This document shows positions 8,934 through 21,226 of a stretch of DNA of 64,000 nucleotides, in pieces. This stretch comes from Blastocladiella emersonii ATCC 22665 (lineage: Eukaryota; Blastocladiomycota; Blastocladiomycetes; Blastocladiales; Blastocladiaceae). The translations under genes and the position numbers were made by a program. The stretch is from contig JANHCV010000017.1 of NCBI GenBank assembly GCA_025594325.1, positions 248,001 through 312,000 of the forward strand, read 5' to 3'. Within the stretch, counting starts at the first letter, position 1. Each line of letters starts with the position of its first letter. Under the pieces are notes generated by a model, which worked only from the letters and a program-made list of their open reading frames with translations, searched no databases and was not told where the DNA came from.

Positions 8934-11900
8934 AACAACATTGCTCACGCAATGGATCATGTATTTTATGGCAAGTAGTCTGCGAAGCAGAGACGGGGAT
9001 GTCCGGCCCAATCGGACCCTCCACGGATCACAATATGCACGCAATGAATTGACTGATGATAGGGATGTACCAAACCAGCCACGTAGACAATTGTCGTGGT
9101 TGTCGAACAAAACCATATTCAAATCTTTGGCAACGCGCCTGTCCAGCTAGCCAGGGACCCATGAATCACAGTATCGACCCAACAAGATATTAGACCATGG
9201 TAATATAGTAAACCAACCTCGTACATAATTGTCATGGTACTCAAACAAAACCATATTCAAGTCTTTGCTTTCCCGCATATCCAGCTGGCCAGGGACCCAT
9301 AAATCACAGTATCGAACGAACAAGATATCTTACCATGGAAATATAGTTAACCAGCCACGCGGACAATTGTCATGGTACTCAATCGAGACCACATTCAAGT
9401 CTTTGCTCTCCCGCATGTCAAGCTGGTTGAAGGCCCATTAATCACAGTATCGACCCAACAAGATATTTGACCATGGAAACATAGTAAACCAGCCACGCGG
9501 ATAATTGTCATGGTACTCAATCAAAACCATATTCATATTTTTGCTTCCCCGTATGTCAAGCTGGTTGAAGACCCATAACTCACAGTATCGACCCAACAAG
9601 ATATTTGACCATGGAAACATAGTAAACCAGCCACGCGGATAATTGTCATGGTACTCAATCAAAACCATATTCATATTTTTGCTTCCCCGCATGTCAAGCT
9701 GGTTGAAGACCCATAAATCACAGTATCGAACCAACAAAATATCTGACCATGGAAATATAGTTAACCAGCCACGCGGACAATTGTCATGGTACTCAATCGA
9801 AACCACATTCAAGTCTTTGCTCTCCCGCATGTCAAGCTGGTTGAAGGCCCATTAATCACAGTATCGACCCAACAAGATATTTGACCATGGAAACATAGTA
9901 AACCAGCCACGCGGATAATTGTCATGGTACTCAATCAAAACCATATTCAAGTCTTTGCTTTCCCGCACGTCCAGCTGGTTGAAGGCCCATAAATCACAGT
10001 ATCGACCCAACAAAGTATCTGACAACCGAAATATAGCAGACAATCCACGCAGACAATTGTCATGCCACCTAATCAAAACCATATTCAAGTCTTTGCTTTC
10101 CCACATGTCAAGCTGGTTGAAGGCCCATAAATCACAGTATCGAACCAACGAAATATCTGACCATGGAAATATAGTAAAGCAGCCACGCAGATAATTGTCA
10201 TGGTACTTAATCAAAACCATATTCATATTTTTGCTTCCCCGCATGTCAAGCTGGTTGAAGGCCCATAAATCACAGTATCGAACGAACAAGATATCTTACC
10301 ATGGAAATATAGTTAACCAGCCACGCAAATGATTGTCATGCCACTTAATCAAAACCATACTCAAATGGTCGATTACCCTCACGTCCAAGCGGCCAAGGAC
10401 CCAAACCGCCAGATACCCAAATCTACGACCACGTTGCGCACACTCCACTAGCCAACTCTTCGATCCCCTAATTATGGAGCCCGTCGTCAAAGTCCACGGT
10501 CCAATCAACGAGGTAAACAGCGAACTTGTCAAACTGCCAACCTGCCAACCAAACACCCACGCCGCTTCTCAAGCCACGGTGGGCCCGCGCATTTGCGTTG
10601 CCGTCCCAGCCAACGAAGGAATGACTGATGAGCCCTGGTAGCCTGCTAGACTGACAGCCTGACAGCGCCCGCTCAGTTGCTATTATCTATCTCGTAGGTA
10701 GTCTGGGAGGAGTTCGTTAGTCGATACGCGACCAGTCTCCTCCTGGCTGCCCGCTCTGCTGCCATCTCCAAGGCCCGCATGAAGATGGGCCAGGGAGGTT
10801 TACGAGCATTTCCTATCTCTCCTCTCTCCGTGTGAAACCATTCACCCGCGGACGGATGCGCACCACGCACCGTGCACCGCGCACCGCGCACCGCGCACCG
10901 CGCACCGTGCACCGCGCACCGCGCACCGCGCACAGCGCACCGCGGACAGCGCCCGATGCACCACACGCTGCGCACACGGCGCCAACGGCCACGCTGGTGT
11001 CACGCACACACACTCGCATGAACGGCAAGCAGGCAAGGCTTCCTCAACTCAACCATGATCCATCGTCCATGTCTGCTCGCTCCAACGGGTGCGCCTGCCT
11101 ACCCTCCCAGTGCCATCGATTGATTGATTCATGTCCAGTGCTGCCCATGCTTTCATGGCCGCGGGGTCCGTCAGAACGCCTTGCAATGCGTGCGCCTGCA
11201 TGCACCTGCACTGCAGAGCGCTGCAGAGGGCTGCACAGCGCTGCGGAGGGCTGCAGAGGGCTAAGGCGGCAGGGCTTCTCCTCCTGCAGGGGACAGTACC
11301 AAGGCCAAGGAGTGCTAGTGACTACTAACGGAATGGTGATTGGCCCCCTTCACACGCTCCTGGCAGGACTGCGTGTGGGCGTGCGGGCGTTTGTGCGTGC
11401 GTGCCTTGATTCGTCCACCATCATACGCGCAAAGTGACCAAGTGACCAAGTGACCAAGTGACCAAGTGACCAAGGTGACCAAGGTGACCAAGGTGACCAA
11501 GGTGACCAAGGTGACCAAGTGACACACAAGCACCAAGCTAGGGTGGCCGGGCGGCCATGGAACGTACTGCATGGGAACCATTACCGTGGACTGGCCGCGG
11601 CCATTTATCGCAGCACAGCCCTGCCTGGCTCAGGACGCGGCGGGCGTGGGAGGCAGGCAGGGTAGATCGGTAGCAGCAGCAGGACCTGGCTAGCTGGCTG
11701 TCAAACAACACAAGTGAAGGGGTGCGTGAGGGAGGGTGTGTTGAATGAATGGATGGGTGGATGCAGGCAGAGAGAGACCTTCATACGTGTCGTGGGTGAT
11801 GAGGATTGGTTGGCCACCATCCACCAACGCCATGGCATGGCTGCGGGTGTCGCTGCGTGCGCCTTGGCGGGTGGTGTTGGTGGGTGGGTGGTCTTGGTGG

Positions 11901-12010
11901 GTGCTGTGGTGGTAGTGGAGCTAGAGTGGTGCCGTGGGGCTCTTGGGGTCCCCTTTCCTTCCTGTCTGGCCTAGGTGGGTCGGCGGACGCAGCGCGCATG
12001 CGGGCAAGGT
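8934..12010. repeat. Macrosatellite unit 4 (3,077 bp)
   Basis: Standard except for one additional 8-mer. Heptamers 10858-10955 (14); 8/9-bp array 11434-11518 (four 8-mers, five 9-mers, one 8-mer). Confidence 0.96.
9070..10404. repeat. 138-bp array of unit 4 (M1-M10, standard)
   Basis: Ten anchors, standard order and diagnostic sites. Confidence 0.95.
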
Positions 12011-15000
12011 AACAACATTGCTCACGCAATGGATCATGTATTTTATGGCAAGTAGTCTGCGAAGCAGAGACGGGGATGTCCGGCCCAATCGGACCCTCCA
12101 CGGATCACAATATGCACGCAATGAATTGACTGATGATAGGGATGTACCAAACCAGCCACGTAGACAATTGTCGTGGTTGTCGAACAAAACCATATTCAAA
12201 TCTTTGGCAACGCGCCTGTCCAGCTAGCCAGGGACCCATGAATCACAGTATCGACCCAACAAGATATTAGACCATGGTAATATAGTAAACCAACCTCGTA
12301 CATAATTGTCATGGTACTCAAACAAAACCATATTCAAGTCTTTGCTTTCCCGCATATCCAGCTGGCCAGGGACCCATAAATCACAGTATCGAACGAACAA
12401 GATATCTTACCATGGAAATATAGTTAACCAGCCACGCGGACAATTGTCATGGTACTCAATCGAGACCACATTCAAGTCTTTGCTCTCCCGCATGTCAAGC
12501 TGGTTGAAGGCCCATTAATCACAGTATCGACCCAACAAGATATTTGACCATGGAAACATAGTAAACCAGCCACGCGGATAATTGTCATGGTACTCAATCA
12601 AAACCATATTCAAGTCTTTGCTTTCCCGCACGTCCAGCTGGTTGAAGACCCATAACTCACAGTATCGACCCAACAAGATATTTGACCATGGAAACATAGT
12701 AAACCAGCCACGCGGATAATTGTCATGGTACTCAATCAAAACCATATTCATATTTTTGCTTCCCCGCATGTCAAGCTGGTTGAAGACCCATAAATCACAG
12801 TATCGAACCAACAAAATATCTGACCATGGAAATATAGTTAACCAGCCACGCGGACAATTGTCATGGTACTCAATCGAAACCACATTCAAGTCTTTGCTCT
12901 CCCGCATGTCAAGCTGGTTGAAGGCCCATTAATCACAGTATCGACCCAACAAGATATTTGACCATGGAAACATAGTAAACCAGCCACGCGGATAATTGTC
13001 ATGGTACTCAATCAAAACCATATTCAAGTCTTTGCTTTCCCGCACGTCCAGCTGGTTGAAGGCCCATAAATCACAGTATCGACCCAACAAAGTATCTGAC
13101 AACCGAAATATAGCAGACAATCCACGCAGACAATTGTCATGCCACCTAATCAAAACCATATTCAAGTCTTTGCTTTCCCACATGTCAAGCTGGTTGAAGG
13201 CCCATAAATCACAGTATCGAACCAACGAAATATCTGACCATGGAAATATAGTAAAGCAGCCACGCAGATAATTGTCATGGTACTTAATCAAAACCATATT
13301 CATATTTTTGCTTCCCCGCATGTCAAGCTGGTTGAAGGCCCATAAATCACAGTATCGAACGAACAAGATATCTTACCATGGAAATATAGTTAACCAGCCA
13401 CGCAAATGATTGTCATGCCACTTAATCAAAACCATACTCAAATGGTCGATTACCCTCACGTCCAAGCGGCCAAGGACCCAAACCGCCAGATACCCAAATC
13501 TACGACCACGTTGCGCACACTCCACTAGCCAACTCTTCGATCCCCTAATTATGGAGCCCGTCGTCAAAGTCCACGGTCCAATCAACGAGGTAAACAGCGA
13601 ACTTGTCAAACTGCCAACCTGCCAACCAAACACCCACGCCGCTTCTCAAGCCACGGTGGGCCCGCGCATTTGCGTTGCCGTCCCAGCCAACGAAGGAATG
13701 ACTGATGAGCCCTGGTAGCCTGCTAGACTGACAGCCTGACAGCGCCCGCTCAGTTGCTATTATCTATCTCGTAGGTAGTCTGGGAGGAGTTCGTTAGTCG
13801 ATACGCGACCAGTCTCCTCCTGGCTGCCCGCTCTGCTGCCATCTCCAAGGCCCGCATGAAGATGGGCCAGGGAGGTTTACGAGCATTTCCTATCTCTCCT
13901 CTCTCCGTGTGAAACCATTCACCCGCGGACGGATGCGCACCACGCACCGTGCACCGCGCACCGCGCACCGCGCACCGCGCACCGTGCACCGCGCACCGCG
14001 CACCGCGCACAGCGCACCGCGGACAGCGCCCGATGCACCACACGCTGCGCACACGGCGCCAACGGCCACGCTGGTGTCACGCACACACACTCGCATGAAC
14101 GGCAAGCAGGCAAGGCTTCCTCAACTCAACCATGATCCATCGTCCATGTCTGCTCGCTCCAACGGGTGCGCCTGCCTACCCTCCCAGTGCCATCGATTGA
14201 TTGATTCATGTCCAGTGCTGCCCATGCTTTCATGGCCGCGGGGTCCGTCAGAACGCCTTGCAATGCGTGCGCCTGCATGCACCTGCACTGCAGAGCGCTG
14301 CAGAGGGCTGCACAGCGCTGCGGAGGGCTGCAGAGGGCTAAGGCGGCAGGGCTTCTCCTCCTGCAGGGGACAGTACCAAGGCCAAGGAGTGCTAGTGACT
14401 ACTAACGGAATGGTGATTGGCCCCCTTCACACGCTCCTGGCAGGACTGCGTGTGGGCGTGCGGGCGTTTGTGCGTGCGTGCCTTGATTCGTCCACCATCA
14501 TACGCGCAAAGTGACCAAGTGACCAAGTGACCAAGTGACCAAGTGACCAAGTGACCAAGGTGACCAAGGTGACCAAGGTGACCAAGGTGACCAAGTGACA
14601 CACAAGCACCAAGCTAGGGTGGCCGGGCGGCCATGGAACGTACTGCATGGGAACCATTACCGTGGACTGGCCGCGGCCATTTATCGCAGCACAGCCCTGC
14701 CTGGCTCAGGACGCGGCGGGCGTGGGAGGCAGGCAGGGTAGATCGGTAGCAGCAGCAGGACCTGGCTAGCTGGCTGTCAAACAACACAAGTGAAGGGGTG
14801 CGTGAGGGAGGGTGTGTTGAATGAATGGATGGGTGGATGCAGGCAGAGAGAGACCTTCATACGTGTCGTGGGTGATGAGGATTGGTTGGCCACCATCCAC
14901 CAACGCCATGGCATGGCTGCGGGTGTCGCTGCGTGCGCCTTGGCGGGTGGTGTTGGTGGGTGGGTGGTCTTGGTGGGTGCTGTGGTGGTAGTGGAGCTAG

Positions 15001-15086
15001 AGTGGTGCCGTGGGGCTCTTGGGGTCCCCTTTCCTTCCTGTCTGGCCTAGGTGGGTCGGCGGACGCAGCGCGCATGCGGGCAAGGT
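12011..15086. repeat. Macrosatellite unit 5 (3,076 bp)
   Basis: Heptamers 13935-14032 (14). The 8/9-bp array at 14511-14594 has five 8-mers, four 9-mers and one 8-mer, the only unit with four 9-mers; this looks like a 9-mer converted to 8-mer form in a five-9-mer array plus one additional word. Confidence 0.96.
12147..13481. repeat. 138-bp array of unit 5 (M4 with M7 patch)
   Basis: Ten monomers in standard order, but the fourth (12580-12717) carries seven M7-type bases between 12613 and 12635 and returns to M4 type from 12647 (AGACCC, AACTCAC). This is a short internal conversion tract. Confidence 0.93.
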
Positions 15087-18000
15087 AACAACATTGCTCA
15101 CGCAATGGATCATGTATTTTATGGCAAGTAGTCTGCGAAGCAGAGACGGGGATGTCCGGCCCAATCGGACCCTCCACGGATCACAATATGCACGCAATGA
15201 ATTGACTGATGATAGGGATGTACCAAACCAGCCACGTAGACAATTGTCGTGGTTGTCGAACAAAACCATATTCAAATCTTTGGCAACGCGCCTGTCCAGC
15301 TAGCCAGGGACCCATGAATCACAGTATCGACCCAACAAGATATTAGACCATGGTAATATAGTAAACCAACCTCGTACATAATTGTCATGGTACTCAAACA
15401 AAACCATATTCAAGTCTTTGCTTTCCCGCATATCCAGCTGGCCAGGGACCCATAAATCACAGTATCGAACGAACAAGATATCTTACCATGGAAATATAGT
15501 TAACCAGCCACGCGGACAATTGTCATGGTACTCAATCGAGACCACATTCAAGTCTTTGCTCTCCCGCATGTCAAGCTGGTTGAAGGCCCATTAATCACAG
15601 TATCGACCCAACAAGATATTTGACCATGGAAACATAGTAAACCAGCCACGCGGATAATTGTCATGGTACTCAATCAAAACCATATTCATATTTTTGCTTC
15701 CCCGTATGTCAAGCTGGTTGAAGACCCATAACTCACAGTATCGACCCAACAAGATATTTGACCATGGAAACATAGTAAACCAGCCACGCGGATAATTGTC
15801 ATGGTACTCAATCAAAACCATATTCATATTTTTGCTTCCCCGCATGTCAAGCTGGTTGAAGACCCATAAATCACAGTATCGAACCAACAAAATATCTGAC
15901 CATGGAAATATAGTTAACCAGCCACGCGGACAATTGTCATGGTACTCAATCGAAACCACATTCAAGTCTTTGCTCTCCCGCATGTCAAGCTGGTTGAAGG
16001 CCCATTAATCACAGTATCGACCCAACAAGATATTTGACCATGGAAACATAGTAAACCAGCCACGCGGATAATTGTCATGGTACTCAATCAAAACCATATT
16101 CAAGTCTTTGCTTTCCCGCACGTCCAGCTGGTTGAAGGCCCATAAATCACAGTATCGACCCAACAAAGTATCTGACAACCGAAATATAGCAGACAATCCA
16201 CGCAGACAATTGTCATGCCACCTAATCAAAACCATATTCAAGTCTTTGCTTTCCCACATGTCAAGCTGGTTGAAGGCCCATAAATCACAGTATCGAACCA
16301 ACGAAATATCTGACCATGGAAATATAGTAAAGCAGCCACGCAGATAATTGTCATGGTACTTAATCAAAACCATATTCATATTTTTGCTTCCCCGCATGTC
16401 AAGCTGGTTGAAGGCCCATAAATCACAGTATCGAACGAACAAGATATCTTACCATGGAAATATAGTTAACCAGCCACGCAAATGATTGTCATGCCACTTA
16501 ATCAAAACCATACTCAAATGGTCGATTACCCTCACGTCCAAGCGGCCAAGGACCCAAACCGCCAGATACCCAAATCTACGACCACGTTGCGCACACTCCA
16601 CTAGCCAACTCTTCGATCCCCTAATTATGGAGCCCGTCGTCAAAGTCCACGGTCCAATCAACGAGGTAAACAGCGAACTTGTCAAACTGCCAACCTGCCA
16701 ACCAAACACCCACGCCGCTTCTCAAGCCACGGTGGGCCCGCGCATTTGCGTTGCCGTCCCAGCCAACGAAGGAATGACTGATGAGCCCTGGTAGCCTGCT
16801 AGACTGACAGCCTGACAGCGCCCGCTCAGTTGCTATTATCTATCTCGTAGGTAGTCTGGGAGGAGTTCGTTAGTCGATACGCGACCAGTCTCCTCCTGGC
16901 TGCCCGCTCTGCTGCCATCTCCAAGGCCCGCATGAAGATGGGCCAGGGAGGTTTACGAGCATTTCCTATCTCTCCTCTCTCCGTGTGAAACCATTCACCC
17001 GCGGACGGATGCGCACCACGCACCGTGCACCGCGCACCGCGCACCGCGCACCGCGCACCGTGCACCGCGCACAGCGCACCGCGGACAGCGCCCGATGCAC
17101 CACACGCTGCGCACACGGCGCCAACGGCCACGCTGGTGTCACGCACACACACTCGCATGAACGGCAAGCAGGCAAGGCTTCCTCAACTCAACCATGATCC
17201 ATCGTCCATGTCTGCTCGCTCCAACGGGTGCGCCTGCTTACCCTCCCAGTGCCATCGATTGATTGATTCATGTCCAGTGCTGCCCATGCTTTCATGGCCG
17301 CGGGGTCCGTCAGAACGCCTTGCAATGCGTGCGCCTGCATGCACCTGCACTGCAGAGCGCTGCAGAGGGCTGCACAGCGCTGCGGAGGGCTGCAGAGGGC
17401 TAAGGCGGCAGGGCTTCTCCTCCTGCAGGGGACAGTACCAAGGCCAAGGAGTGCTAGTGACTACTAACGGAATGGTGATTGGCCCCCTTCACACGCTCCT
17501 GGCAGGACTGCGTGTGGGCGTGCGGGCGTTTGTGCGTGCGTGCCTTGATTCGTCCACCATCATACGCGCAAAGTGACCAAGTGACCAAGTGACCAAGTGA
17601 CCAAGTGACCAAGTGACCAAGGTGACCAAGGTGACCAAGGTGACCAAGGTGACCAAGGTGACCAAGTGACACACAAGCACCAAGCTAGGGTGGCCGGGCG
17701 GCCATGGAACGTACTGCATGGGAACCATTACCGTGGACTGGCCGCGGCCATTTATCGCAGCACAGCCCTGCCTGGCTCAGGACGCGGCGGGCGTGGGAGG
17801 CAGGCAGGGTAGATCGGTAGCAGCAGCAGGACCTGGCTAGCTGGCTGTCAAACAACACAAGTGAAGGGGTGCGTGAGGGAGGGTGTGTTGAATGAATGGA
17901 TGGGTGGATGCAGGCAGAGAGAGACCTTCGTACGTGTCGTGGGTGATGAGGATTGGTTGGCCACCATCCACCAACGCCATGGCATGGCTGCGGGTGTCGC

Positions 18001-18157
18001 TGCGTGCGCCTTGGCGGGTGGTGTTGGTGGGTGGGTGGTCTTGGTGGGTGCTGTGGTGGTAGTGGAGCTAGAGTGGTGCCGTGGGGCTCTTGGGGTCCCC
18101 TTTCCTTCCTGTCTGGCCTAGGTGGGTCGGCGGACGCAGCGCGCATGCGGGCAAGGT
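15087..18157. repeat. Macrosatellite unit 6 (3,071 bp), copy of unit 1
   Basis: Heptamers 17011-17094 (12); 8/9-bp array 17573-17665 (five 8-mers, five 9-mers, one 8-mer). T at 17238 and G at 17930 match the rare bases of unit 1 at an exact distance of 15,086 bp. Confidence 0.96.
15223..16557. repeat. 138-bp array of unit 6 (M1-M10, standard)
   Basis: Ten anchors, standard order; no difference from unit 1 noticed. Confidence 0.95.
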
Positions 18158-21100
18158 AACAACATTGCTCACGCAATGGATCATGTATTTTATGGCAAGT
18201 AGTCTGCGAAGCAGAGACGGGGATGTCCGGCCCAATCGGACCCTCCACGGATCACAATATGCACGCAATGAATTGACTGATGATAGGGATGTACCAAACC
18301 AGCAACGTAGACAATTGTCGTGGTTGTCGAACAAAACCATATTCAAATCTTTGGCAACGCGCCTGTCCAGCTAGCCAGGGACCCATGAATCACAGTATCG
18401 ACCCAACAAGATATTAGACCATGGTAATATAGTAAACCAACCTCGTACATAATTGTCATGGTACTCAAACAAAACCATATTCAAGTCTTTGCTTTCCCGC
18501 ATATCCAGCTGGCCAGGGACCCATAAATCACAGTATCGAACGAACAAGATATCTTACCATGGAAATATAGTTAACCAGCCACGCGGACAATTGTCATGGT
18601 ACTCAATCGAGACCACATTCAAGTCTTTGCTCTCCCGCATGTCAAGCTGGTTGAAGGCCCATTAATCACAGTATCGACCCAACAAGATATTTGACCATGG
18701 AAACATAGTAAACCAGCCACGCGGATAATTGTCATGGTACTCAATCAAAACCATATTCATATTTTTGCTTCCCCGTATGTCAAGCTGGTTGAAGACCCAT
18801 AACTCACAGTATCGACCCAACAAGATATTTGACCATGGAAACATAGTAAACCAGCCACGCGGATAATTGTCATGGTACTCAATCAAAACCATATTCATAT
18901 TTTTGCTTCCCCGCATGTCAAGCTGGTTGAAGACCCATAAATCACAGTATCGAACCAACAAAATATCTGACCATGGAAATATAGTTAACCAGCCACGCGG
19001 ACAATTGTCATGGTACTCAATCGAAACCACATTCAAGTCTTTGCTCTCCCGCATGTCAAGCTGGTTGAAGGCCCATTAATCACAGTATCGACCCAACAAG
19101 ATATTTGACCATGGAAACATAGTAAACCAGCCACGCGGATAATTGTCATGGTACTCAATCAAAACCATATTCAAGTCTTTGCTTTCCCGCACGTCCAGCT
19201 GGTTGAAGGCCCATAAATCACAGTATCGACCCAACAAAGTATCTGACAACCGAAATATAGCAGACAATCCACGCAGACAATTGTCATGCCACCTAATCAA
19301 AACCATATTCAAGTCTTTGCTTTCCCACATGTCAAGCTGGTTGAAGGCCCATAAATCACAGTATCGAACCAACGAAATATCTGACCATGGAAATATAGTA
19401 AAGCAGCCACGCAGATAATTGTCATGGTACTTAATCAAAACCATATTCATATTTTTGCTTCCCCGCATGTCAAGCTGGTTGAAGGCCCATAAATCACAGT
19501 ATCGAACGAACAAGATATCTTACCATGGAAATATAGTTAACCAGCCACGCAAATGATTGTCATGCCACTTAATCAAAACCATACTCAAATGGTCGATTAC
19601 CCTCACGTCCAAGCGGCCAAGGACCCAAACCGCCAGATACCCAAATCTACGACCACGTTGCGCACACTCCACTAGCCAACTCTTCGATCCCCTAATTATG
19701 GAGCCCGTCGTCAAAGTCCACGGTCCAATCAACGAGGTAAACAGCGAACTTGTCAAACTGCCAACCTGCCAACCAAACACCCACGCCGCTTCTCAAGCCA
19801 CGGTGGGCCCGCGCATTTGCGTTGCCGTCCCAGCCAACGAAGGAATGACTGATGAGCCCTGGTAGCCTGCTAGACTGACAGCCTGACAGCGCCCGCTCAG
19901 TTGCTATTATCTATCTCGTAGGTAGTCTGGGAGGAGTTCGTTAGTCGATACGCGACCAGTCTCCTCCTGGCTGCCCGCTCTGCTGCCATCTCCAAGGCCC
20001 GCATGAAGATGGGCCAGGGAGGTTTACGAGCATTTCCTATCTCTCCTCTCTCCGTGTGAAACCATTCACCCGCGGACGGATGCGCACCACGCACCGTGCA
20101 CCGCGCACCGCGCACCGCGCACCGCGCACCGTGCACCGCGCACCGCGCACCGCGCACAGCGCACCGCGGACAGCGCCCGATGCACCACACGCTGCGCACA
20201 CGGCGCCAACGGCCACGCTGGTGTCACGCACACACACTCGCATGAACGGCAAGCAGGCAAGGCTTCCTCAACTCAACCATGATCCATCGTCCATGTCTGC
20301 TCGCTCCAACGGGTGCGCCTGCCTACCCTCCCAGTGCCATCGATTGATTGATTCATGTCCAGTGCTGCCCATGCTTTCATGGCCGCGGGGTCCGTCAGAA
20401 CGCCTTGCAATGCGTGCGCCTGCATGCACCTGCACTGCAGAGCGCTGCAGAGGGCTGCACAGCGCTGCGGAGGGCTGCAGAGGGCTAAGGCGGCAGGGCT
20501 TCTCCTCCTGCAGGGGACAGTACCAAGGCCAAGGAGTGCTAGTGACTACTAACGGAATGGTGATTGGCCCCCTTCACACGCTCCTGGCAGGACTGCGTGT
20601 GGGCGTGCGGGCGTTTGTGCGTGCGTGCCTTGATTCGTCCACCATCATACGCGCAAAGTGACCAAGTGACCAAGTGACCAAGTGACCAAGGTGACCAAGG
20701 TGACCAAGGTGACCAAGGTGACCAAGGTGACCAAGTGACACACAAGCACCAAGCTAGGGTGGCCGGGCGGCCATGGAACGTACTGCATGGGAACCATTAC
20801 CGTGGACTGGCCGCGGCCATTTATCGCAGCACAGCCCTGCCTGGCTCAGGACGCGGCGGGCGTGGGAGGCAGGCAGGGTAGATCGGTAGCAGCAGCAGGA
20901 CCTGGCTAGCTGGCTGTCAAACAACACAAGTGAAGGGGTGCGTGAGGGAGGGTGTGTTGAATGAATGGATGGGTGGATGCAGGCAGAGAGAGACCTTCAT
21001 ACGTGTCGTGGGTGATGAGGATTGGTTGGCCACCATCCACCAACGCCATGGCATGGCTGCGGGTGTCGCTGCGTGCGCCTTGGCGGGTGGTGTTGGTGGG

Positions 21101-21226
21101 TGGGTGGTCTTGGTGGGTGCTGTGGTGGTAGTGGAGCTAGAGTGGTGCCGTGGGGCTCTTGGGGTCCCCTTTCCTTCCTGTCTGGCCTAGGTGGGTCGGC
21201 GGACGCAGCGCGCATGCGGGCAAGGT
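18158..21226. repeat. Macrosatellite unit 7 (3,069 bp)
   Basis: Standard length. Heptamers 20082-20179 (14); 8/9-bp array 20658-20734. A at 18304 is shared only with unit 2, which follows unit 1 as unit 7 follows unit 6. Confidence 0.96.
18294..19628. repeat. 138-bp array of unit 7 (M1-M10, standard)
   Basis: Ten anchors, standard order. Confidence 0.95.
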
